Shown here: positions 12,430-24,310 of the stretch, piece by piece | How the letters are laid out: every line of letters starts with the position of its first letter | Numbering within the stretch: the first letter of the stretch is position 1 | Source: Triplophysa rosa | Taxonomy: Eukaryota; Chordata; Actinopteri; Cypriniformes; Nemacheilidae | Direction: 5' to 3' | Length of the DNA: 64,000 nucleotides | Assembly (NCBI RefSeq): GCF_024868665.1 | Contig: NC_079900.1 | Location: 17,999,165 to 18,063,164 of the forward strand | Notes under the pieces: model-generated | The model's input: the letters and a program-made list of their open reading frames with translations, nothing else | The model's database searches: none | Told to the model about the DNA's origin: nothing | Made by a program: the position numbers and the translations under genes

Positions 12430-13296
12430 GATCAGGGCTCATATTCACAAGACATCTTAAAGTTAAAATAGGAGAATTTAGGAGAAACTCTGAAAAAGAA
12501 TGGGTGTGCCGTGACAATCCTCATTTAGGTCTCCTAAATTTTGCTCTAAGAATATTTCACAAAGCATTTAGCGCTAAAATCAGTGAAAAGTTCGGGGGAG
12601 TAAGAGGACTCCCAAGCCTCTCAGACCAACTTACAACAATCTGCCACAGAACGTAAACATTTTAGAAATTTTATGAAAATGAGCTTTTGAAAAGGACCTT
12701 ATTATCAGCTATGATTATTCTGGTCTGTTAATTAAAATGCTTATTTGTTCATTATTTATGAGATGCAGACATGTAAGATTAGCTGAACTTATACTTGTTT
12801 AATTAGTGACACTTAGCCCACATATTAAAAGCTTTATTTGAATATGGCAACTTTTTAAAATCTTTATTTCAATATGGCAAGATTCTGACAGAGATCCATC
12901 CCCTACTAGCCAATCACTTTGGGCACAGTTGCTCAAACTGATTTTGCCAAGTGGGAGATGTACTTGGGGCAACGTACTTTGTTGACCCTAGGACAACATT
13001 TTTGTCGAAGAAGCCTTTACCCACCCCAAACCCTTAATCAGAGGGAAATGATAGTGTACAAGCCCCTAACCCTTAAACTTAAAGGCTTAAACTTCACATG
13101 AACTGTTGATTGAAAATTATTGAAATGTTGTCCCAGGGTTAACATTGTGTTGCCCGCCCCAAGGACATATATCACTTGGCAAAATCAGCAAAGCTGGGCA
13201 TAGTTAATAAGCTTGATGACATCATCAATAGCAACGAGGTCAACCCTGCCCTTTATCTCGTAGTGCTAAAATAAAATATTAATACAGGCCCTGATC
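12430..13296. mobile_element. MITE-like element with GATCAGGGC / GCCCTGATC termini
   Basis: The first and last nine bases are inverted (GATCAGGGC at 12430, GCCCTGATC ending at 13296). The left interior (CTCATATTCACAAGACATCTTAA, then GGAGAATTTAGGAGAAACTC) resembles a recurrent fish repeat. It contains the second inverted repeat described at 12921-13200. Confidence 0.45.
12921..13200. mobile_element. palindromic MITE with ~80-bp inverted arms
   Basis: The left arm (12921-13003) and right arm (13122-13200) are inverted and share CTGATTTTGCCAAGTG, CTTGGGGC, a TTGACCCTAGGACAAC-like block and more. A ~120-bp spacer separates them. It lies inside the 12430-13296 element, so it probably inserted later. 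Confidence 0.55.
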
Positions 13297-13368
13297 ATCC
13301 AGTGGCTTGATCCACTGACGTTATGCATATAATTTAAACCAAAATCAGTGTATCAGTATACTTTTTTC

Positions 13369-13443
13369 ATGCTGCAATGCATGCTGGGTGCCGTCATATA
13401 TATCACAAAACTCCCCCATGACTCCCAACATGCATTGCAGCAT
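13369..13443. repeat. 75-bp hairpin
   Basis: ATGCTGCAATGCATGCTGGG (13369-13388) pairs with CCCAACATGCATTGCAGCAT (13424-13443), one mismatch in 20 bp. It is probably the core of a palindromic MITE. Confidence 0.6.
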
Positions 13444-15534
13444 AAATAAATTATGCAAACAAACTGTCTTTCTCTGGATTTTGTTACGATTCAGTTATGA
13501 ACTTAATGTTCGTAAATGTTACATAAAAGGTAGAGGTAATTTTCTGCAGATTTATTTTACAGTATAATCATTATTTAATATATTTACTACATATTAGCTA
13601 TTAGGAATTTAGAAATGACACATTATGAAAAATTATAATAAAAACAACAAAAAACATGAGATTACAAACATTTTCAAGCATTTGACGTTGGTTAATCAGA
13701 GCTGCAGACTCATACAGGGTAGAGGGGCCGCTCCTCTCAAGTGCTGCTGCATTTTTGTCCACCTGCCAAATTACAAAAAATATTCATTAGAAATCAGGAT
13801 AATTATTGATTCTTCAGAAGTCTTTGTGTTTTGGAACCATGAATTGAAAATCTTCATCCATTTAATTTGTTAACCTACAAAAGCCATATACACTTAAAAT
13901 TGAAGTGCATATAGACCTTAACATGAACAATATGCAATGAGGAATACCCATAAGCCATTTCACCTGAATGTTTTGTTTATTTACAGTATGTTTGGTCAAG
14001 AATAAGAACTGATGGAGCATTTAAATAATTATGTATACAAAAGGCCATAGATTTTTGCTATTTCAATCTGCACGTACACATAAAGCAAGTTCAGTGATCT
14101 TAAATATACATACAAGTTTTGGGAGACTCCATTACTTAATTAAATTGAGGGAACAAGTTTACTCATTCAACAGAGTGTAGTCAACTTATAGTATTAGGGT
14201 TTTCAGTGTAGAACAAGTCACTAGTCAGTTCTTATCTATCCTCAAATATGTAGGGCAACAATGATGTGCCATATACTGATAGTGGACACTGTTGCCTTTC
14301 ATGCATGCTAGCTACCTCACACCACCTACAACAATGATTGTGATATTTAAAATAACAGAATAGCTTCTGGAGTAAGGCATTGAATATTTACTCAAAAAAT
14401 GTTCTTTTCTAAAACTATTCAAATTACTATTAAGATTTACAACCAAACTATTTTTTTTCTGCTAACTTAATTGAAAAAGGTAAACCACATGAAGGCAAAC
14501 AATTTTAGTTTCCAGAATGTTATGGATGTAAATGCCCTGGGAACTGAAACTGAAAACATTCTAGAAACCAAAAATCGGTAACCAAAAACTATTTACGTTC
14601 CCCTACCATTCCAAGAACATTATCGTAACTTATTTTAGTTCTGATCGTTTCGTACCAATGTACATCAATAGTTAGTCTAATCAAATTAAAATACATCGAA
14701 GTTAAATTCATATATTTTCTGTTAAAATTTTACGTTTACAAATGTATTATAAATTAATTTGCAGTACATTTGCACTGTATACCTCAGCATCATCAGACAT
14801 ATAGTAATTAGGTAAATTGTTTAAATAATCAGAGACTACAACATAATATAAATGTATTAATCATTTGTTTGACAAATGAATAAATATTAGGGTACTTAAC
14901 GTTAACTACTAACTGGATTTTTGTCTTACCTGCATCTCGCCGTTTTTAGATAGCATGCATCAAAAACAAACTTACACCCACAAATATTGTTTACTTAGAC
15001 ATGTCAAATCCATCAGAAACCTCTCTCACATTTGTAAGGTATTCATTAAACAAAGAAAATCAAGAAATCCCTAAACACATGAGTCTGAATCTTTGAGGAA
15101 AACAAATGACCGTTAATGTTTAAATGACGCGAGTTCACTGCTCAAAGCGCGTGGTCTAGATTGGCGCGCATATATCAGACATGCGCACTACAAACACACA
15201 TATTTAGGTATATATCTAAATATTTACCAATATCATCCCTTACCTTCCACAGCGGTCTTCTGATGGTAGCACAACACAGATCGTCAGAACACCGGCCTGC
15301 CTGACCAGTGCGCTCACCGGCTTTCGTTTTGATTGACATATCAACAGATCCAATAGCAGCTTAAATTGTGCCTTACTCACCCTCCTCAACGCCATTGCAA
15401 TTTGCAAACTGCAGTCTGATTTAAAAGCCGAAATCATCTTTATAGTGCAGTTTAATGTAGACAGCTGGTACATGGAGGAGAAGGGTCTGGCCAAGACGCT
15501 ATTGAGTGTGTGTGCCACCATATTTTTGTATAAG

Positions 15535-16500
15535 TCCTTCTTTATTATTATAGAACTTTGCAAAATTTTTTTATCAAGGAACATTCTGCATCTGTTACCT
15601 CATCAACATTCCCAAAACTTCCTGAATAGGTTGCAGTCAAAAATGTTTTACCTTTGTTAACGTGTCACACTACAGGAACATTTGATAAAAACATTCATCT
15701 CAGGTTCATCAATATTCTCAGAACATTTTATGAATGTTGCATGTAATGTTCTTCCTTTGTTATTATGGAGCATTGTATCAATGTTTTATTAAAGGACATT
15801 GTATAATCTGTTATTTAAATAACATTCCCAAAACATTTTCAGAATGTGGCAGGCAAAATGTTCTACCTTTAGTAACACATGATATTACAAGAATGTTTTT
15901 TTTAAAACATTCCATCATCTCAGGCCTCAGTAATATTCTCAGAACAATTTATGAATGTTGTATTATAATGTTCCTTCTTTATTAGAACCTTGCTAAATGT
16001 TTTATCAAGGAACATTCTGCAATCTGTTACTTCATCAACATTCCCAAAACTTCCTGAATATGTTGCAGTCAAAAATGTTCTACCTTTGTTAACGTGTCAC
16101 ATTTCAGGAACATTTGATAAAAACATTCCATCATCTCAGGCCTCAATAATATTCTCAGAACATTGTATGAATGTTGCATATAATGTTCTTCCTTTGTTAT
16201 TATGGAGCGTTGTATCAATGTTTTATTAAAGAACATTGTATAATATGTTACCTCATCAACATTCCTAAAACATCCTGAATATGTTGCAGGCAAAAATGTT
16301 CTACCTTTGTTAAAATGTCACATTAGAGGAACAGAATTAGCAACATCCTCAAAACATTTTTGGAATGTTGCAGTAAAAATGTTTATTCTTTGTTGTAATG
16401 GAACATAATTTGTGGCCTAGATAACATTCTAAAAACATCATCTGAATATTGCAGTTAAAATGTTATATTTTAGTTATCATTTAACCTTATAGGAACATTA
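15535..16500. repeat. tandem array of ~215-bp units, about 4.5 copies
   Basis: Unit starts recur at about 15577, 15792, 16006 and 16228, giving periods of 215, 214 and 222 bp. Each unit contains GAACATTCTGC or GGACATTGTATAA, CAACATTCCCAAAAC, GTTGCAGxCAAAAATGTT and a TATTCTCAGAACA block. Units 1 and 3 share the AACATTCTGCA(A)TCTGTTAC form, and units 2 and 4 share ACATTGTATAAT. The array therefore alternates in a ~430-bp higher-order dimer. The last unit decays toward 16500. Confidence 0.65.
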
Positions 16501-16617
16501 TTTAAAATAAAAAACATCCATACAACATTATAATAAAATGTTTTCTTTAAAACACTAATACAACGTGTGGGTAATGTTAGCCAATGTTCCCGAAAACGTT
16601 CCCTACTAGCTGGGTTG

Positions 16618-17050
16618 TAGTGTAGCAGCATTGTGTTAGCAGGTTTGGCATGGGCGAGCACTGTTCACATGTTCCTCAGAAAATACAAATTTAGTTAAAA
16701 AATATTTACTGTAAGTAGCTCATGGGAAAATATGCATACTTCACGCTCCCAAACAGTGATTACAAATAATTCAGGACCTTTGTTGTTCTTTCTTATTGTG
16801 TTTCCAAGCAAGCATCTTTTACAGTATATGCGAGCGAGTTGGCGAACTACAGAATAGTATTGACTGAGTGTTGAGGTCTTTAAGGGAAGATGTGGTATTG
16901 ATAGTCCCAGTGTGAGTCCTGTACACATGGAGCTGGGGTTGTGAAGTTTCACTGCTGTGCCAATGAGGGATAAGGATGTCAGATGGAACAGCAAAGGTCA
17001 ATGTATGATGATATCCATGCTCAATAAGCAGTCATTTCTGTCAGGGATCT
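16618..17050. other. no recognised feature
   Basis: About 430 bp with overlapping short ORFs (such as 16695-16994 on the minus strand) but no domain and no repeat I recognise. Confidence 0.35.
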
Positions 17051-17405
17051 TAGGAATAGTCCACCCGCAAATGCTAATCATCCTAAAGTTGTTCCAAACA
17101 TGTATACATTTTTTTGTTCTGTTGAACACAAAGAAAGATATTTGGAAGAATGTTAGCAACTGAGATTTCAGGGGCATCATTGACTACTATAGTAAAAAAA
17201 ACATTTTTTTCTTCTTCTGTTAAACACAAAAGAAAATATTTTGAAGAACTTAGGAAAACAAACTGTTCTGGGGACCCTTTGACTACCCATGAAATCTCAG
17301 TTGCTAACATTCTTCTAAATATCTTTCTTTGTGTGCAACAGAACAAAGAAATTTATACAGATTTGCAACTTGAGGTTGAGTAATTCATGACCGTATTTTC
17401 ACTTT
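17051..17405. mobile_element. Angel-type MITE, right end interrupted
   Basis: It has the family order: GGAATAGTCCACCC, TTGTTCCAAACATGTATAC, GAACACAAAGAAAGATATTT, the central TTGACTAC block, then the mirrored CATTCTTCTAAATATCTTTC and GAGTAATTCATGACCGTATTTTCA. The expected terminal GGGTGAACTAT is missing; a different MITE begins at about 17411. Confidence 0.6.
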
Positions 17406-17410
17406 TTTTT

Positions 17411-17711
17411 TGTTATTCCATTATTGGGATGGAGGGGGTACCTTAGCGTTGCTAGTATCAATCTATCAGTTGATATACAATGTAAAATAAATAAAAAAGT
17501 ATTTACGTATTTAAAATGTACATGTTTTTCATGTTATTTTACGCCCAATATGTAAATTTGCAGTCTATTTCGGTCATTTTAACATTTTTACAGTATTTAA
17601 AAAAAAAGAATTAAGCAGCGTTTATAGTGTATAATAGATTAACTGATGGCATGACCTTGGCATTGCTAAAGCAGCACCGAGTTTGATCAATCCCCAATGA
17701 TGGAATAACAA
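17411..17711. mobile_element. MITE with TTGTTATTCCATTATTGGGA inverted ends
   Basis: The left end TTGTTATTCCATTATTGGGA pairs with the right end TCCCCAATGATGGAATAACAA. Just inside these, TACCTTAGCGTTGCTAG on the left and GACCTTGGCATTGCTAAAG on the right are direct-repeat-like. It starts exactly where the Angel copy loses its terminus, so it probably inserted there. Confidence 0.5.
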
Positions 17712-17715
17712 AAAC

Positions 17716-18545
17716 ATCATTTTTGTTTGTTTGTTTTAATGTCTGCATATGTGTGCTGATAATAGTCGATTATGTTTTCTCAGAATCTTAGTGGCCTCCA
17801 AACAGCCATTTGTGCTCAGCGTGAGGAAAATCACAGCTCACTCTAATCATCTGTGATTGACATTGAGAGGCACTTTATTCCCTATACAAACCTTTTATTA
17901 AATAACAACATTATTTGAAAAACATCAAAGGGATTGCAGCAAATACATTTCAGTATTTTTCATACCTTGTTCGTGATTTTGGCCCCTGGCCAATTTTTGT
18001 TCATATATAATGCATGGCTGAAATATATACAGGGCATATTTCATCTTCAGAATTGTAATACGGTAAATCAAACTAAGCTGAACAAATGGAATGCCTTTTA
18101 CTGATGATGTTAGCACGGTGGGGTTACTACTAATAGTAATAGTGGAAGTCTAGGCTATTTGTCCTGCCATCCCTGTTGACAGGATCCTAATATTTGCGCA
18201 GGAACTCCGGCGAGATGGAAAACAAAGCATATATTTTAGCATTTGTCTGAATTAGTTTTTTGTTCTTGATGCTCAGCTACTGCTACAGACGGCCATGGTC
18301 TAAACTAAAAATATGAATGGGATTTTTGGGGGGATTTTAATAGGCTTTAGTGATTTATTTATTTAGATTACAAATAAATAAATCACTTATTTAAAACTAA
18401 ATTATTTAGATTATTTAGATGTTGTCATTGAAAGTCTCTTCAATACCTCCTCCTACTTCGTTTTACGCCGAGCAATGTTTTTGTCAGGTCTCACAACCTC
18501 CTAGCTCTAGTATTAAGCAGTCAGAGGTTTCTCAATTAAAAGGTT
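17716..18545. other. no recognised feature
   Basis: AT-rich sequence with a single 63-codon ORF (17925-18116, minus) and no recognisable motif. Confidence 0.35.
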
Positions 18546-18549
18546 TCAG

Positions 18550-19045
18550 TAATTATATGAGCCCTTATTACACGGCTCATTTGAATGCTTGATTCTGATT
18601 GGCCAGTCGTGACATTCCAAGGGTTGTTATTTTCAAATAACAACCGCTCAAAACTAATAACACCCTGTAACCCGGATGCTGCAAATCATTTTGAGAGGGG
18701 CAGTTTAATATTACACAAAAATCAATTATAAATATGTCTTTTAATAACATATATGACATTATATTTATAAATGATTAAACCAATTTGCCTGTTCGTAACG
18801 TTTGAACGTCGTTTCTTACTTTAAAACCGAAACTAAACGGCTTTTCCTCGCGGAAGGTCTGCATTCGGTAAAAATGAGGTAATCAAATATTTCAAATTCA
18901 CATTTTATGTGCAGTTTTTTTCTCATGTGGCAAGTAGACATGTAATAAGCGGGATAATGTACAAGCAGCTGGCTGTTATCGCGAAATAAGCGATATTTCT
19001 GCGATAACAACCGGCTGCCTGTACATTATCCCTTACATAGTATCC
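18550..19045. mobile_element. MITE with a strong terminal hairpin
   Basis: The segment contains TTATTACACGGCTCATTTGA, TGATTCTGATTGGCCAGTCG and TTGTTATTTTCAAATAACAA, motifs I recall from a recurrent fish repeat. It ends in a hairpin: GGGATAATGTACAAGCAGCT (18951) pairs with a mirrored block ending GTACATTATCCC at 19032, the arms being about 36 bp with a short loop near TAAGCGAT. Exact boundaries are uncertain. Confidence 0.45.
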
Positions 19046-19050
19046 TCATT

Positions 19051-20283
19051 CCCCATAAAGACCTCAATTAGCTTATGTGTTAAGATGAACACATTTCCTT
19101 GAAATGAGTCATTGGCACATTAGAAGAGAGTCCCTCTCTTGAATCTGACCCAACATCAGCATCCGAATCTGTGCTTAGGAAGAAAAATGTTGGGTGACAC
19201 AGGGTCAGGGTCTGACAATTCCATTCTGTGGTTTACAGGTATCTAAACAACAAGCATCTGAGCCACAATAACACACCACAATATATTTTCCCAACGGTCG
19301 GTCGCAACGCATTTCCCAAGACCACATATGAGAGGGAAATGTGCAAAAACACCACGTCAGATCTGCTCCTTCGCCATTTCCCTATAGAATTGTATTGTGT
19401 GCCTCTTATGCATAAACGGACAAAAAAAGCCAACCAGGCGTTCAGAAGGATATTGACATGAGGAGAAATGTGGACACGGAGCATCATTTAACAGAGCCTG
19501 GGGCGCTGGCTTGTCTGCCTTCTTCCACTGGAAGGTCCCTGCTGCAGTTCTGGCTGCTTGCTGTTTCATTATGATGAGACTATGGGCCAAACGTAGCCAA
19601 GCATATCAAATATCCTCCAGAACATTCTAAATAAATCATTTTATTCATTTCATTACTGGTAGATATGTTGCACCCGTAAGAGCATCATGGGTAGGAAACA
19701 TCGAGCTATGGCACTTCTTTTGAATGACCTCTGTGCTAAGACTGGACCGGTACACACAAACCAACAAACAAACAAACCATCAGCTCACTGTCCTAGAAGC
19801 CCTTGGGAGTTCTTCCATCTCATTATGGCGTGTGATAGGTTTCATGCTGAGCGGAGTCTGTGTAAGGTGACTGGTACTGTCTGGACTGATGTGAGGGGGA
19901 ATGATAATTGTGTTTTAGTAAAGTTAATGCAAAACACCACATCTACAGATTGCTGTCTTTTCCAATAATGTTTTTAATATATGCAACCCATTTTTTTTTA
20001 AATTATTGTTAATTTAGAACTGTCGGTTACAAGAAAATTTTAAAGAATGGTTTTAGTAAATAAGAAGATACTATGTGAAAATATAGTAATATCAGTTTAT
20101 GAAACAGGTAAACCATTTTAATCTTTTGTTTCAAGGCCTGGAGTGAAATTGTCTGAAGCTCAGTTGGTTTGTCAGAGTACTGCATGTAGTGAACTGTATT
20201 CTGTGAACCTGCAGTAACCTTCTACTCTGAACATGTCTTGTCTTTACTAGTTTGTGTAAGTTTGCTTGCCTATAACCACAATA
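19051..20283. other. no recognised feature
   Basis: About 1.2 kb with short ORFs on both strands (19228-19461, 19233-19487, 19687-19968) but no domain, splice context or repeat structure I can defend. Confidence 0.35.
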
Positions 20284-20285
20284 TA

Positions 20286-20907
20286 CAGCTCTGGAAAAAA
20301 ATAAGAGACCATTCAAAAATGTTAGGTTTAGTATTTATCGGTATGTGTTTAGGTAAAATTATCATTTTTGGTCATTGGACTGCTGACAACATTCCACCTA
20401 GATATACAGCTGCTGAAAAAATTAAGAGATTTCAAATGAGCATTTCTAGATGTATTTTGGTCATTCCAGTCCAGTGTCTGTTGAATTTCCACAAAATCAA
20501 ACCTCAAGAGTGACAAAGTCATCCAACAGCAATGTGAAAGACCTACAGCAGACAAGACACATGACAACTGTCGATCCAGGTTATCACATGCATTTTTCTA
20601 AATACATGTACAAATATTACTGTTATATTGCTTAAAAGTGAATATGAACTTGTTTTCTTTGCAGTATTTGAAGTCTGAAGAAATACAGAGCACCTTTTCT
20701 GTTATTTTGACCTGCTTCTCCAGTTTTCATTTTCTGCAAATAAACGCAAAAAAGAAACAATATTTTTATTTTAAATTTGGTAAAAATATTGTTTATAGTT
20801 CACAGAATGAAACAACAAAAATCATTTTATCCAAACACATACCTATAAATAGTCCATTTAAAATAAAATAAAAATCTGAAATGGTCTCTTATTTTTTTCC
20901 GTGGCTG
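20286..20907. mobile_element. non-autonomous Tc1/mariner-like element with TA target sites
   Basis: The left terminus CAGCTCTGGAAAAAAATAAG continues AGACCATT. The right terminus, inverted, begins CAGCCACGGAAAAAAATAAG and continues AGACCATT (25 of 28 identical). TA lies on both sides (20284-20285, 20908-20909). The interior has internal near-copies of the end (at about 20403) and no transposase. An inverted, degraded relative lies at 36288-36725. Confidence 0.65.
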
Positions 20908-20929
20908 TATAATAAATAAATGTGAATAA

Positions 20930-21144
20930 ATGCATTGAAGAATGTGGGAAACCAAACAGTTCTGGGGCACCATTGACTACCATTATAGTCAGAATCAATA
21001 GTGCCCCAAAACTCCTCCTCCTCCTCATTCTTCCAAATGTATTTTTGTGTTGATCAAAACAACACAATTTATAAAGGTTTGGAACAACTAGATGGTGAAT
21101 AAAGATGACAGAATTCTTATTTTGGGGTGAACTATCTCTTTAAA
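20930..21144. mobile_element. Angel-type MITE, partial
   Basis: Contains GAAGAATGTGGGAAACCAAACAG-type sequence, the mirrored CACCATTGACTACCATTATAG block, TTCTTCCAAATGTATTTTTGTG and the right end TTTTGGGGTGAACTATCTCTTTAA. The left third is missing. Confidence 0.6.
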
Positions 21145-21170
21145 TGGTCTCTTATTTTTTCCATAGCTGT
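21140..21170. mobile_element. second mariner-like right end
   Basis: AAATGGTCTCTTATTTTTTC followed by CATAGCTGTA repeats the right end at 20880-20909, directly after the Angel terminus. It suggests a tandem or nested copy of the mariner-like element with the Angel copy between the two ends. Confidence 0.5.
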
Positions 21171-21172
21171 AC

Positions 21173-22370
21173 ATTCTGTTCCTCATTATTTTCCATGTAT
21201 AAAACACAAGAATACACATGAGGGAAGAGATAGATGCATTTTTTAATAGTCCAACAAAATCCATCTACAGTGTGTTCTCATGTCAAAGAAACAGCTGGTG
21301 TTTTAGCAGATTTCTAAAGCTCGAAGGCGTGATGCAGGCTGTTAGTGGGGTAAGGGTATATATTTACCTGACAACGACAGGCTTTTGGTTACCTAGAACA
21401 ATGAAAAGATGATTTTCTGCTCAAGGATATCTGGATAGGGACAGAAAGACCTCCGGGAGGCTCTCGGGGCTCATCTCTGGGGAAAATATCAACGGGTTCT
21501 TCCTCAAAAGATAATTTGCTTTTGTAGAGAAACTAAACCCGTCTGACCACCCTGGAGTGTTCAGTAGTGCAAATTGAATAGTTTCATATTTCTTCTGAGC
21601 TAAGAAACAAAGCAAGAGCTATGACGACATGAGATTTAAGTCATGTTTCCGTATCCTACCCTGTAAGGTCTTCTAGGTAAAGATGGCCTCCCTCTCTAGC
21701 AAGAATACCCGTTTTTCCACTTACAGTAGAACAAAAATAAACATTTCGAGGAAAAATCAATAGTAACAATCAAACCGGACTCCTTCGTCATTTATCTTCA
21801 TTTTCAAATCAATTTACACTCTGCAGAGATGAAACCCAACTGTGAGAGGCTGCCCTGAGACTGCTGTGAGGTCAATGACGCTTTTAAACAAGTAAACCCA
21901 GATATACTCCGACTTACTGTGGGAGACACTGATATCAGAATTTAATTATTAAATTAATTAACACTTTGTAATACAAATCGCATCTGTAATATCAGCATGC
22001 AGTTGTGTACATGTGTAAATATGCAAGAGACAATATTTGCGAAAGCCAACTCTACACCTGAAAAGGTCACAGTGAAATTTAATGCATCTCTGATGAAAAT
22101 GTTTTTCTGTGTATTGCATCTGCGTATTGCAAGAAATTTAGCAAGTTCATTGTTTAATTTACTATTAGGGTTGCATGGTCTACCAGTGCTTGAGGTGGCA
22201 TCGCGATGCTAAAGCTTTAAAATACCAGCGATGCCACTCTATTTTTTTAAACAATGGAATTGTAGTAGTACACTAAGTAGTGTTGGATACACGCTTTTAC
22301 ATTCATTTAAACACTTACATCTGCCTTTTAACGGCGTCCTTGAGACTATAGTTGTGTCTTGTTTCAGAGG
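21173..22370. other. no recognised feature
   Basis: About 1.2 kb of unique-looking sequence with short domainless ORFs. Confidence 0.35.
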
Positions 22371-22530
22371 GGTGCGTCCTCTTAAGGTCTCATTCGAAGG
22401 CTGCTACGTCACGGAGGCTGTCTGGTTTCATAAAAGCAGGTAGGACAGTCCGGATGCACCCTTCAAATGTGACCTTCTTTCACAGGAATTCGGAGGACAC
22501 ATAAGGTGTATCCTTCGTTGATAGAGATAA
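22371..22530. repeat. possible MITE fragment
   Basis: GTGCGTCCTCTTAAG, CATTCGAAGGCTGCTACGTCA, AGGTAGGACAGTCCGGATGC and GGAATTCGGAGGACACA resemble a recurrent fish MITE with mirrored GxATCCTTCG blocks. I cannot place exact ends. Confidence 0.35.
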
Positions 22531-23164
22531 CCCAGAATTCTTTGCGTCGGCCAACATCTTCTATTTGAATAAACGGCAGCAGCTCAATTAAATATGTGGC
22601 ATTTAAATGTAAACAGTTTACAATTTTGTGTTATGTGTTTTATACCTCAGCAGGCATATGTAGTAAATAGAGGTGGGCCGATACTGACCGTGCCATCTAT
22701 CAGTTTCAAACAATCTCCAAATCCAGCATTATATCCACCGTTTATATAACACCCATCACTGAAATGCCGTGAACAAACAGACACACACTTCACTATCGCA
22801 AAATTAACGAGCTGCAGCGCAGATAATCTTGATGGTAAGCGGGTCTCGCTCGTCGGTTGGCTTGTGGGCGGGCTCTTTCTTTCACCTTGCCGTGCTTTTC
22901 CGGGAGTATGGCCGATAAAAAGACAATTAAATTATAAAAAAAACTGTATAAAGTGTTCTTGATACACTTGGGGGAGTGTATCAAGTACAGAAATATTACA
23001 TCATACGTCCAACTCGTTTTTTAACAAGTTGACCATGTTAAGCATGAGAAGCCAGCACGTTTAATAGTGTAAAGAAGTCAGAATGCATGACATTGCATGA
23101 TACCCCATCTTTAATGCCTCCAACATGGCTGACTTCCGGATTGCTGACGCGTCGTGAAAACCCT
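22531..23164. other. no recognised feature
   Basis: About 630 bp with no clear repeat ends; a 63-codon minus ORF at 22793-22984 has no domain. Confidence 0.3.
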
Positions 23165-23725
23165 CTACAGGAAGATCAGTGATACCAGTGATGTGTCATT
23201 TGAAGCTGGTTATTTACGTTGCTGAGTGACACTGGAGTTTGTCTTCTCATTTACTCATCAAGGCTGTGATGTCTGATCTCTTCCATAGAGCCTTAACATT
23301 CAATATTCTATGTAGACTTGATACGTGTCAGATACGTTTTGTTTTCTCAGCGGACTTGCGCGTTTGATCGCATATGATCAGCTCTGTGCTATCGTGTCTC
23401 TGAACCGGAGCACACTCACGTGCAACCGCTCGCGTGACACTAACGTGAAATTAAGACTTTAATGTTAATGTTTACATTGTCTGGATCATCCCCTATCTCC
23501 CATCTAGTGCACTATGCGTCATTCACCATGTAGGACATAATACATGTGCAGACAAGTGGCTGATATGAGGCACCGCTTCAGCAGCCCTAGGGAAGGGGTT
23601 TAGGACTCTTTCGGGACTCTATGCGCATAGGAGCATATCAGTTTACTGATGTCTTTAAAGCCAACTTATTTTTAATAAAAGTAAAAAAACTTTCATTTTG
23701 ATTTCACTGGGGCTTTAAATAAATC
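23165..23725 (-). repeat. interspersed repeat A, copy 2 (inverted relative to 2165-3010)
   Basis: The reverse complement carries the same ordered blocks as copy 1: TTTCACTGGGG/TAAAGTC-type end, TGTCCTACATGGTGAATG, GTCACGCGAGCGGTTGCACGTG and CACATCACTGGTATCACTG. It lacks the 2258-2640 block found in copy 1. Confidence 0.55.
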
Positions 23726-23796
23726 GTGTTGAGCAAATTTGTTTGAATGATTCACTGACTTTTTACCGCCACCTACTGGCCTTTTGAGTTTCACAT

Positions 23797-24065
23797 TTAA
23801 AGGGATACTCCACCCAAAAATGAAAATTCTTTCATGAATTACTCAACCTCAAGTAGTTCCAACCCTGTATACATTTCTTTGTTCTGATGAACTCAAAGAA
23901 AGATATTTATAAGAATGTTAGCAACTGAGTTTTCAAAAAATGGTAGTCAAATGTGCCTCAGAACTGTTTGTTTCCTAAATTCTTTGAAATATTTTCTTTT
24001 GTATTATTGGACTATTGACTGGTAGTCAATGGTGCTCCAGAAATGTCAGTTGCTAACAAAAGACT
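23797..24065. mobile_element. Angel-type MITE, 3' truncated
   Basis: It starts TTAAAGGGATACTCCACCCA with AAAATGAAAATTC, then TTGTTCTGATGAACTCAAAG, AGAATGTTAGCAACTGAG and the central GGTAGTCAA mirror. It ends after GTCAGTTGCTAACA without the terminal block. Confidence 0.65.
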
Positions 24066-24310
24066 GTTGCTAACAGTCTTTTATCCCTGCTGAAAAACAA
24101 TAGGAACAAGCACAGAACATCTAATGATTTCCATTATGAAACATTAGCTTTTTCCATTAAAACCATTACAAAATGTCTTTTTGAGGTGTGTTTTGGGTAT
24201 TACTCCAGATAACACCCTATACCAACCAATACAGTTCCCATTATAACCATTAAATCCATTACATTTTCTATTGTGTTTTGGGAGCCGGGATATTGTATAT
24301 TGACAAGCTA
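24066..24310. repeat. probable repeat fragment next to the Angel copy
   Basis: Multiple CCATTA(T/A)AACCATTA-type motifs and GTGTTTTGGGTATTACTCC look like a recurrent fish repeat, but I cannot define its ends. Confidence 0.3.

Larger units (their letters stand above)
11659..16617. repeat. composite 5-kb repeat bounded by CCCAGCTAG / CTAGCTGGG
   Basis: The left boundary CCCAGCTAG and right boundary CTAGCTGGG are inverted. The flanking 11.66-11.95 kb, 14.48-14.64 kb and 15.5-16.6 kb blocks share the same vocabulary (GAACATT, TTCTAAAA, TTCCCAGAATG, AACATTCCCAAAAC). This suggests one large element or satellite-like family interrupted by other repeats at 12430-13296 and 13369-13443. No transposase frame is seen. 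The span as a single element is an inference. Confidence 0.4.
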
